The notes under the pieces: model-generated
The model's input: only the letters and a program-made list of their open reading frames with translations
Databases searched by the model: none
Told to the model about the DNA's origin: nothing
Assembly (NCBI GenBank): GCA_013153105.1
Contig: JAADFC010000142.1
Span: forward strand, 1 to 5,360
Source: Thermoproteota archaeon
GTDB lineage: Archaea; Thermoproteota; Thermoprotei_A; Sulfolobales; Pyrodictiaceae
Reading direction: 5' to 3'
Length of the DNA: 5,360 bases
In this document: in pieces, positions 1 to 5,247 of the stretch
How positions within the stretch are numbered: the first letter of the stretch is position 1
Layout of the letters: each line of letters opens with the position of its first letter
Made by a program: the position numbers and the translations under genes

Positions 1-93
1 GGCGAGGCCGCCGAAGACCACCGCCCAGCCCGCGCCCAGCCTCCGCCACGGCGCCCGCCGCAGCCTCGGCAGAAGCTGCTCCAGCGCCAGCAC
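1..93 (-). CDS. N-terminal fragment of a probable membrane protein, cut by the window edge
   Basis: Thirty-one codons read leftwards from a GTG at 93 and run off the window. The peptide begins with a short amphipathic, Arg-rich stretch (LALEQLLPRLRRAPWRRL) and then becomes hydrophobic (GAGWAVVFGGLA), as at the start of a first transmembrane helix with positive-inside flanks. An in-frame TAA lies upstream of the GTG with no other start between. A GGGGG run (plus-strand 102-106) sits 8 nt before the GTG and could serve as a Shine-Dalgarno site. The gene is divergent from the methionine-synthase-like gene. No family can be named from so short a piece. The opposite strand is also open here, but its translation is only Pro/Arg-rich and unlike a protein, so I prefer the minus-strand reading. 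Confidence 0.5.
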   Translation of the reverse strand, partial: MLALEQLLPRLRRAPWRRLGAGWAVVFGGLA

Positions 94-146
94 CCCGTCC
101 GCCCCCTGGTGGCCTCTACTTCCCTGGCAGGGGTGGGGTTCAACGA

Positions 147-152
147 TTTATC
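147..152 (+). promoter_or_regulatory. TATA-like box for the methionine-synthase-like gene
   Basis: TTTATC lies inside the only AT-rich patch of the left intergenic region (about 139-152). An archaeal TATA box is usually centred about 26 nt before the transcription start, which would place initiation near 176, just upstream of the TTG at 196. The complement (GATAAA) could also serve the divergent minus-strand gene starting at 93. This is inference from position and composition only. Confidence 0.4.
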
Positions 153-182
153 CAGCCACGCTCCGCGCCGCCCCCGCCCCCG

Positions 183-187
183 GGTGG
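183..187 (+). promoter_or_regulatory. Shine-Dalgarno-like GGTGG deciding the TTG196 start
   Basis: GGTGG ends 8 nt before the TTG at 196 and resembles the GGTGA core complementary to the archaeal 16S rRNA 3' end. No comparable site precedes the GTG codons at 109 or 184. Together with the TATA-like box at 147-152 it favours TTG196 as the start. Confidence 0.4.
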
Positions 188-195
188 CCCCCGGG

Positions 196-1197
196 TTGCG
201 CGTGGAGGCCGAGGTGCTCGGCGGGTACCCGAGGAGCGAGCGTGTCAGGAAGACGCTCCGGCGGCTGGAGGAGAAGGGCGAGGCGGGCCACGTGGAGGCT
301 CTGAGGGCTGTGTGGGAGGATACTCTCCTCCTTCTCGGCGTCCAGCTGGGCGCCGGCCTCGACGCCGCGGTGGACCCGGTGCTGGAGTGGCACGACCCCC
401 TCCGCCCCTTCGCCGAGGCCTGGAGGAACGTGGCTATAGACGGGCTGCTCCGCTGGTTCGACAACAACTTCTTCTACAGGATACCCGTATTCATAGACGA
501 GCCCGACCCGAAGAGGCTGGTGACGGCGCCTAGGGTGAGGCAGCTCCGCGCTGCCCTCCCCGGATGGGCGAGGGTGAAGGTCGTCCTCCCCGGCCCCGTC
601 ACCTTCGCCAGACTCTCCAGGAACCAGACGGGGAAGAGCCTCGAGGAGCTCGCCTCCGACATAGCGGCGATACTGGCGAGGGAGGCCAGGGCCGCGGCTG
701 AGGCAGGCGCGGCTGTGGTGCAGCTCGACGAGCCCTGGCTAGCCGACGTCGACGCCACCCCCGACGACGCGGCGCTCGCAGCCGAGCTGGCGTCGAGGAT
801 ACTCGGAGAGGCCAAGGCCGCAGGGGCCTCCACCAGGCTAGCCGTAGAGTACAACGTGCCCGAGCCGGGGGTCTACGAGAAGCTCGACGGCCTAAAGAAC
901 GTTGACTACATCGTGGTCGACGTGGCTGACGCGCCGGAGAAGGCCCTCAGGCTGCTGGAGGCGAAGGGTGCCCCCGCCCCCGGCCTGGGGCTGGGCGTGG
1001 TGCAGGCCCGCAACATATACCCCGAGCACTACGGCGCGGTGAAGCCCTGGATAGAGCGGGCCGTGAAAGCCGTTAAGCCGGAGGCGCTGCTGCTGACCAC
1101 CAGCGCGTGGCTAGACCTTATACCGCTCAGCTACGCGGTCCAGAAGACGAATATACTGGGCCACATAGCCGCCCACGCGAGGAAGGATTTCGGCTAG
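196..1197 (+). CDS. Cobalamin-independent methionine synthase family protein, MetE N-terminal-domain-like
   Basis: A 333-residue TIM-barrel protein of the MetE superfamily (numbering from TTG196). It opens with VLGGYPRS, like the VGSYPR start of the family, followed by FDNNFFYRIP (compare WFDTNYHY in the MetE N-terminal domain), a GPVTFARLS motif and QLDEPWL at 176-182. MetE transfers a methyl group from methyltetrahydropteroylglutamate to homocysteine using a zinc held by His, Cys, Glu and Cys in its C-terminal half. This protein has no cysteine: the usual HxC site is replaced by EYNVPEP, and the late Cys region reads SAWLDLIPLS. It therefore matches the non-metal N-half, which several archaea encode as a separate gene next to a catalytic C-half. 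No C-half is visible here. The frame is open from GTG109, but 109-195 encodes a Pro/Arg-rich stretch upstream of the family match and contains the likely promoter. GTG184 and GTG202 are alternative starts. Probable role: methionine synthesis or pterin binding. The family is fairly sure; catalytic activity is doubtful. Confidence 0.88.
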   Translation: MRVEAEVLGGYPRSERVRKTLRRLEEKGEAGHVEALRAVWEDTLLLLGVQLGAGLDAAVDPVLEWHDPLRPFAEAWRNVAIDGLLRWFDNNFFYRIPVFIDEPDPKRLVTAPRVRQLRAALPGWARVKVVLPGPVTFARLSRNQTGKSLEELASDIAAILAREARAAAEAGAAVVQLDEPWLADVDATPDDAALAAELASRILGEAKAAGASTRLAVEYNVPEPGVYEKLDGLKNVDYIVVDVADAPEKALRLLEAKGAPAPGLGLGVVQARNIYPEHYGAVKPWIERAVKAVKPEALLLTTSAWLDLIPLSYAVQKTNILGHIAAHARKDFG

Positions 1198-2042
1198 CGG
1201 GGCAGGAGGCCCCGCTCCAGCAGCTCCCTAGCCATCTCCTCGAACATCCTGAAGGGCAGCTGCTGCTTCGCGTCGCTCAGCGCCTTGTCCGGGTTCGGGT
1301 GGACCTCCACCATCACCCCGTCCGCCCCCGCGGCCAGCGCGGCCGCGGCCAGCGGGGGCACAAGCTCCCTCCTCCCCGCGGGGTGGCTCACGTCCACGAG
1401 CACCGGCAGCCTGGACAGCTTCTTAACCACTGGCACCACGGTTATGTCGAGGCTGAACCTGGCGTACTCGTTGAAGCCGCGGGTCCCCCTCTCCACCAGG
1501 GCCACCTGCTCGTTGCCCCCGGCGAGGAGGTACTCGGCGGCGCAGAGCCACTCCTCTACCGTGGCGCCGAAGTGCCTCTTGAGCAGCACCGGCTTACCCG
1601 TCTTCGCAAGCTCCCGGAGCAGCGGCGTGTTCTGCATGTTCCTGGCGCCGACCCAGAGCACGTCCACGTACTCGGCGGCGAGCTTCACGTCCCTCGGGTC
1701 CATGACCTCGGTCGCCACGGGGAGCCCGGCGGCGTCGCCGGCCTCGCGGAGCCACTCCAGCGCCCTGGCGCCGTGGCCCTGGAAGCTGTAGGGGCTCGTC
1801 CGGGGCTTCCATGCGCCGCCCCGGAGGACCACGTTGCTGTAGCCGAGCGTATCCACCAGGAGCCTCCTGATGAACAGGGCGGTCTCCCTTATCATATCCG
1901 GGTCCTCGACGCTGCACGGCCCTGCGACTATGAGTGGCCTGCAGCCGGGGCCGATGCAGGCCCTCCCCCCGGCTATCTCCAGCCTCACCGGGGGCCCCGC
2001 CTCGCGGTAGACGAGCTTGCAGCCGGCCACGCCAGGGCTCAC
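1194..2042 (-). CDS. aroF: 3-deoxy-7-phosphoheptulonate (DAHP) synthase, type I-beta, unregulated form
   Basis: A cytosolic enzyme of 282 residues that condenses phosphoenolpyruvate with erythrose 4-phosphate, the first step of the shikimate pathway to aromatic amino acids. Visible signatures include GPCSVE with metal-ligand Cys43, the substrate-binding KPRTS at 79-83 (the R-G-G-A-W-K-P-R-T-S-P block typical of the I-beta/KDO8P-synthase group), GARNMQN at 132-138, LLKRHFG at 153-159, DVSHP with metal ligand His220, EVHP with Glu246, and LSDAKQ with Asp257. All four expected metal ligands are present. Only about 35 residues precede the barrel and nothing follows it, so there is no ACT, ferredoxin-like or chorismate mutase domain; this matches the short, feedback-insensitive archaeal enzymes. 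The GTG start overlaps the TGA stop of the upstream thiolase gene (GTGA, 2039-2042), implying translational coupling. Its stop shares CTAG with the convergent methionine-synthase-like gene. No other shikimate gene lies nearby. Confidence 0.96.
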   Translation of the reverse strand: MSPGVAGCKLVYREAGPPVRLEIAGGRACIGPGCRPLIVAGPCSVEDPDMIRETALFIRRLLVDTLGYSNVVLRGGAWKPRTSPYSFQGHGARALEWLREAGDAAGLPVATEVMDPRDVKLAAEYVDVLWVGARNMQNTPLLRELAKTGKPVLLKRHFGATVEEWLCAAEYLLAGGNEQVALVERGTRGFNEYARFSLDITVVPVVKKLSRLPVLVDVSHPAGRRELVPPLAAAALAAGADGVMVEVHPNPDKALSDAKQQLPFRMFEEMARELLERGLLPR

Positions 2043-3121
2043 CCGGAGCCCGTGGCCCCACCCTGGTGGGCGTTCATAGCGTCTCCGCCGCCGCGGCGGC
2101 GGGGCTCGCTCCTCCGCAGCGCGGCGAGCACCATTCTCCTAGCCTCCTCGGGGAGCGCCTCCAGCTTCTCCCGGGGCAGCTCCATTATACCCAGCTCGAG
2201 CCTTAGGAGGCACGCCCTGCAGACCGGGTGGGCGCTGGGCTCGCCGCAGATGGCGCAGCTGTAGAGGTCCTCTCTGCCCGCCACCCCGGCCTTCTCCAGT
2301 ATCTCCAGGGCGGAGAGGAGGCTGTTGAGCAGGCTGTGCTTCGTCCCCGGGTAGGCCTCGTCTAGCTGGTTTATCATCCTACGCACCTGCCAGCGGGGGC
2401 TCAGCCTCGCGTAGGGGCACTCCTCGAACCCCGTGTACAGGCCGTGTAGCACGGCGTAGAGGGTGGTCTCCTTCTCGAGGTGCTCGTAGAAGGGCTTCAC
2501 CTTCCTCACGAACCTGGGGTGGCGGGCGGGGCCCGAGACGGGGCCGAGCCGCGAGACCTTCACCCAGTCGTTCCCTATCACGTTCAGGAGGAACGTCTGA
2601 ACGATATCATCTAGGTTGTGCGCGGTGGCCACCACGGTGGCGCCCATCCTCCTCGCGGCTATGTTCATCAGGTAGCGGCGGAAGACGCCGCAGTAGGTGC
2701 ACGGCTTATACTTGAGCCCCCGCTCCGCGCCCAGCTTCACTATCTCGTCGAGCGTGTAGCCCAGCTCCTCCCTGAAGCTTATCACGTGGAGCTCCACGCC
2801 CAGCTCGGAGGCCACCCTCTCCAGCCGCCTCCGCGAGTACTCTCGGTAGCCGCGTATCCCCTCGTCAACGTGGAGGGCGGCGACCTCCCAGCCCGGCGCG
2901 CTCCGCCGCAGCCGGTGCAGCGCGTGGAGCAGCGCGAGGCTATCCTTCCCCCCGGAGACCGCCACCGCTATCCGCTCCCTGCTCCTGAACAGCCTGTACT
3001 TTCGAATTGTCCTACGCAGCTTCTTCATGAAGTACTCGTCGAAGTGCCTCTCGCAGAGCGCGAAGCCGCCTATCCTCGACACGTACACCGCGGGGCGGCC
3101 GCAGACGCTGCACCTGGCCAA
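2039..3121 (-). CDS. ttuA: TtuA/Ncs6-type tRNA 2-thiouridine synthase (PP-loop, Fe-S, two zinc fingers)
   Basis: A 360-residue ATP-dependent tRNA sulfurtransferase. The domains in order are: an N-terminal zinc finger (C4xxC7, C23xxH26); a PP-loop ATPase core with SGGKDS at 56-61, which adenylates the target uridine; KPCTYCG with Cys141 and Cys144 plus Cys235 in EECPYA, the three cysteines that hold the catalytic [4Fe-4S] cluster in this family; HNLDD at 168-172; and a C-terminal zinc finger (C289xxC292, C301xxC304). The last 20-odd residues are a Gly/Arg-rich tail. The family includes TtuA (s2U54 in the T-loop, a heat-stabilising change) and Ncs6/CTU1 (wobble s2U34); sequence alone does not separate them here. 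Sulfur comes from a Gly-Gly ubiquitin-like carrier, and one such gene lies 2.1 kb upstream on the same strand. The TTG start is supported because it includes the first zinc-finger cysteines, no other start lies upstream in frame before the preceding gene ends, and a GGGGGG run sits 6 nt before it. The gap to the preceding gene is 22 bases. Confidence 0.94.
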   Translation of the reverse strand: MARCSVCGRPAVYVSRIGGFALCERHFDEYFMKKLRRTIRKYRLFRSRERIAVAVSGGKDSLALLHALHRLRRSAPGWEVAALHVDEGIRGYREYSRRRLERVASELGVELHVISFREELGYTLDEIVKLGAERGLKYKPCTYCGVFRRYLMNIAARRMGATVVATAHNLDDIVQTFLLNVIGNDWVKVSRLGPVSGPARHPRFVRKVKPFYEHLEKETTLYAVLHGLYTGFEECPYARLSPRWQVRRMINQLDEAYPGTKHSLLNSLLSALEILEKAGVAGREDLYSCAICGEPSAHPVCRACLLRLELGIMELPREKLEALPEEARRMVLAALRRSEPRRRGGGDAMNAHQGGATGSG

Positions 3122-3127
3122 CCAGAG

Positions 3128-3133
3128 CCCCCC
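3128..3133 (-). promoter_or_regulatory. Shine-Dalgarno-like G-run before the TTG start of the thiolase
   Basis: GGGGGG on the minus strand ends 6 nt before the TTG at 3121. It can pair with the CCUCC anti-Shine-Dalgarno sequence with one G-U wobble. It lies in an inverted repeat (GCCCCC-CA-GGGGGC, plus-strand 3127-3140) that might partly hide it. Weak evidence by itself, but it supports the unusual TTG start. Confidence 0.3.
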
Positions 3134-3143
3134 AGGGGGCGGC

Positions 3144-4781
3144 TCACCGGACCGGGTAGAGGTAGACCAGGCTGTCGCCCAGCCAGACGCCGAGCCTCAC
3201 ATCCCCGCCGCCGCAGGCCTCGGCGAGGCGCCTCAGCTCCCCGAGGTCGACCGCTATCCTCGCCCTCCCCTCGCCGCCGGTCCACGTGTCGGCGGCTATG
3301 GAGGGGATGTCTGTGTACCGGTACCCGGGCGGGGCCACCCCGCCGCAGGGCTTTGTGGCTCCGCGGCGGTAGAGGAGCAGCGAGACGTCCCTCACCGGGT
3401 CCCCTATGGCGGGGCTCTCGATGGATACTACGAGCTCGACGCCCGCCACCGCCACGTCTATGTGGAACCTCACGGGGACAGCCTTCACGCGGAGCAGGAG
3501 GTGGGTCTCGTTGTGGTCGGCTATGCTCCACAGGCTCCCCACGCCGACACTCTCCCAGTAGTATCTGGTCACCAGCTTCTCGATGTAGCCTGAGAGCATC
3601 TCGGCCCACTGGCGGCGGAACACCGGGCTGTAGAGGGCGTCGAGCGGCGCCCTCCTCGGCTGCACCTCCGCCAGCTCCGGCGTCGAGAGCGCGTAGTAGG
3701 CTGAGTACCACTCCGCCACCGTGGCGAGCGCCGGGTTGGCCTCCATCCCCAGCCTCTCCGCCGCCAGCCCAGCCGCGAGCCCGAGCACCCCCGGCTCCAG
3801 CCTGTCAGCCGGGTAGCTGTCCTCGACCTCGCCCCGGCTGAGCGTGTAGAACATGACGGTGGAGCCCTCCGGGGCTACGTCGGCGACCAGGTAGACGCCG
3901 AAGACGTCCTCGCCGGGCACAGTGTACTCCAGGTAGTCCGCCAGCTCCACCACCGGCAGCCTCTGGTCCAGCACGAACATGGTGTCGTTCACCACCGTCG
4001 CCGCCGCCGCGTGGTTGGCCCCGGGGAAGACGAGCACCATCGAGGGCAGCCCCGCCGCCCAGAGCCCCGCGGCGAGGAGCACAGCGTAGTCGCTGCAAAC
4101 ACCCGCCCCGCGCCGCAGCGTCTCCAGGGGCCCCTGCACGCCCACCGGCAGCCCGGAGGAGATGAGCCGGGCCTTCTCATGGTCGTAGCGGAGGCTCCTC
4201 TCGGCCCAGGAGAGGAGGCTCCACGCCGCCTCCGCCGGGTCGCCCGGCGGCCCCCCAGGGCCCCAGACTGTCCTCGCTACAGCAGCCGTGCTTGTCTCGT
4301 TGACCCCGAAGGCGAGAGCCTCTATGATGCTGCCGTAGCTCCCGAGCCCCGCCACCAGCGGCTCCGACACGCCCACCACGGGGCCGCTGGTGCAGCCCCC
4401 GAACGAGACGCCGCCCCCGGAGACTGTGAAGCTGCATGACACGTACCGGCTGCCCTCCTGGTAGGCGACCAGCTCGTACCGGCCCGGGCCCAGGGCGGAG
4501 GCGAGCTCGTCGAGCCTCCAGGCGCCAAGGACTATGGAGGCGTTGTAGACGCCGAGCACCGCGGGCAGCGCGGGGGTGCCCTCGCTGCTCGACCTCCTAG
4601 GGCTCAGCCAGAGCAGCAGCCTCTCACCGCCATCCTCGCCCTCGACCACCAGCGTGTAGCCGTAGGCGGGGTCGGGCCTCCGGTTCACCACCACCAGCAG
4701 CCCGCCCCGAGCCTCGTAGACCTCCACCCCCTCCCAGCTGGCGAGCAGCCTCTCCGGCTCCACCGCGGCGGCGCCCACCAC
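3144..4781 (-). CDS. Transglutaminase-like (papain-fold) extracellular protein, catalytic part
   Basis: This frame gives 545 residues from a GTG at 4781. A transglutaminase-like core is clear: RRGAGVCSDYA with Cys229, PGANHAAAA with His257 and MFVLDQ with Asp272 form the expected Cys-His-Asp triad, preceded by a helix typical of the fold (about 186-204). Such domains act as cysteine proteases, transglutaminases or peptide-modifying enzymes; the substrate here is unknown. Residues 8-140 are rich in beta strands and carry two cysteines (116, 130). The roughly 270 residues after the core match nothing I recognise and end in a probable beta-rich domain. Four N-glycosylation sequons (Asn80, 161, 265, 424) fit a location outside the cell, yet this frame has no signal peptide. 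The missing signal and stalk lie immediately upstream in another frame (start 5158). I infer one gene of about 670 codons broken by a frameshift; a separate protein starting at GTG4781 is possible but less likely. The next gene starts 22 bases downstream. Confidence 0.87.
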   Translation of the reverse strand: MVGAAAVEPERLLASWEGVEVYEARGGLLVVVNRRPDPAYGYTLVVEGEDGGERLLLWLSPRRSSSEGTPALPAVLGVYNASIVLGAWRLDELASALGPGRYELVAYQEGSRYVSCSFTVSGGGVSFGGCTSGPVVGVSEPLVAGLGSYGSIIEALAFGVNETSTAAVARTVWGPGGPPGDPAEAAWSLLSWAERSLRYDHEKARLISSGLPVGVQGPLETLRRGAGVCSDYAVLLAAGLWAAGLPSMVLVFPGANHAAAATVVNDTMFVLDQRLPVVELADYLEYTVPGEDVFGVYLVADVAPEGSTVMFYTLSRGEVEDSYPADRLEPGVLGLAAGLAAERLGMEANPALATVAEWYSAYYALSTPELAEVQPRRAPLDALYSPVFRRQWAEMLSGYIEKLVTRYYWESVGVGSLWSIADHNETHLLLRVKAVPVRFHIDVAVAGVELVVSIESPAIGDPVRDVSLLLYRRGATKPCGGVAPPGYRYTDIPSIAADTWTGGEGRARIAVDLGELRRLAEACGGGDVRLGVWLGDSLVYLYPVR

Positions 4782-5158
4782 CGCCGCTCCACCGGAGACA
4801 CAGCGGGCGCGGCTAGGGTCACAGTCTCCGTGGCGGTCACGGTCACCGTGCGCGTTACAGTGGCGGTCTCGGTCTCCGTGACCCGGAGCGTCACAGTCTC
4901 AAGCGCCGTGACGGTGCTGGTTACAGTCTCGGTGACAAGCCGCGTCACAGTGGAGGTCACAGTGGAGACGGCCGTGACAGGCTGGGCGGCCCCGCCACCC
5001 GCCGCCGGCGCGGCGGAGGTTACAGTCACCGTCACCGTCGAACCCCGAGGCTCCCCTCCCGCCAGCGGAGCCAGCCCCCCGAGCTGCAGGGCGTAGCCGA
5101 GGATGAGCCCCGCCACCAGGCCGGCGGCGACGAGGAGGACGGCGCGGCCCTGCTCCAC
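4685..5158 (-). CDS. Membrane anchor and Val-Thr-rich stalk, probable N-terminal part of the transglutaminase-like gene
   Basis: From GTG5158 the protein has one hydrophobic segment (residues 7-27, AVLLVAAGLVAGLILGYAL within it), best read as a signal anchor or signal peptide. Residues 40-114 are then dominated by TVT/ETVT/STVT units, a low-complexity stalk typical of archaeal cell-surface proteins. After about residue 118 the translation becomes Trp/Arg-rich and stops at 4685, which looks like out-of-frame reading; sensible sequence continues from the same place in the transglutaminase frame. The real product probably runs through the stalk into the catalytic part. The start is fixed by an in-frame TGA two codons upstream of the GTG, and a GGGGG run (plus-strand 5166-5170) lies 7 nt before it. 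If the break is real, this would be a truncated 157-residue membrane protein. Confidence 0.75.
   Translation of the reverse strand: MEQGRAVLLVAAGLVAGLILGYALQLGGLAPLAGGEPRGSTVTVTVTSAAPAAGGGAAQPVTAVSTVTSTVTRLVTETVTSTVTALETVTLRVTETETATVTRTVTVTATETVTLAAPAVSPVERRWWAPPRWSRRGCSPAGRGWRSTRLGAGCWWW
4775..4816 (-). other. Apparent frameshift joining the stalk to the transglutaminase-like domain
   Basis: The stalk frame stays sensible down to about 4817 and the catalytic frame becomes sensible by about 4775. The span 5158-3144 is 2015 nt, one base short of 672 codons, so adding one base (equivalent to a -1 shift) would fuse both parts into one protein. The interval is a dense run of GGT/GGC/GCG near-repeats, where base-calling or replication slippage is likely. 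No classic slippery heptamer of A or T runs is visible. Confidence 0.65.
4817..5041 (-). repeat. Degenerate GTNACN (Val-Thr) coding repeat
   Basis: About 75 codons contain roughly 15 Val-Thr pairs, written with all synonymous forms (GTG ACC, GTG ACG, GTC ACA, GTA ACC and others). The repeat is maintained in the protein rather than as identical DNA. Because GTNAC is nearly self-complementary, the opposite strand also reads Val-Thr, which makes a spurious plus-strand open frame. It encodes the stalk between the membrane segment and the catalytic domain. Confidence 0.8.
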
Positions 5159-5247
5159 GGCTCAGCCCCCGAGAAACAGCCCCAGGGGGAGGTGGGAGGC
5201 TATCAAGCCGCGGTCTCCAAGCCACGCCGAGCCTCCCGGGGCTGGGG
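5159..5247. other. Intergenic region with an inverted repeat, no gene seen
   Basis: These 89 bases lie between the carrier stop and the stalk gene start. They hold a perfect 8-bp inverted repeat, GGGAGGCT at 5194-5201 and AGCCTCCC at 5230-5237, with a 28-nt loop, and a CCCCAGGGG palindrome at 5180-5188. No convincing TATA box or T-tract terminator is visible on the minus strand, so read-through from the carrier gene into the stalk gene is possible. The hairpin could mark a 3' end or be chance in such GC-rich DNA. Confidence 0.35.

Noticed and set aside
1..108. Upstream extension of the methionine-synthase-like frame to the left window edge
   Set aside because: The frame is open but the peptide is Pro/Arg-rich and unlike the family, while the minus strand gives a plausible membrane-protein N-terminus.
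3127..3140. GCCCCC-CA-GGGGGC palindrome as an operator, with a relative at 5180-5188
   Set aside because: Similar C-run/G-run pairs occur inside genes (for example near 4250-4265), so in this base composition it is likely chance or just the ribosome site.
1107..3841. Long plus-strand open frames opposite the DAHP synthase, thiolase and transglutaminase-like genes
   Set aside because: They translate to His/Pro/Arg-rich sequence without family motifs, while the minus strand carries clear catalytic motifs. GC-rich coding DNA has few stops in antisense frames.
4775..4816. Programmed -1 ribosomal frameshifting
   Set aside because: No slippery heptamer such as A-AAA-AAN is present; a missing base in a GC-rich near-repeat is the simpler explanation. 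It is kept only as a possibility.
4830..5096. Plus-strand open frame rich in Val-Thr
   Set aside because: It is the mirror image of the minus-strand stalk, produced by the near-palindromic GTNAC unit. The minus strand continues from a membrane segment towards a real domain and the plus strand does not.
5159..5247. C/D box small RNA or tRNA in the intergenic gap
   Set aside because: A CTGA is present on the minus strand, but there is no proper C box (TGATGA) and no cloverleaf could be drawn.
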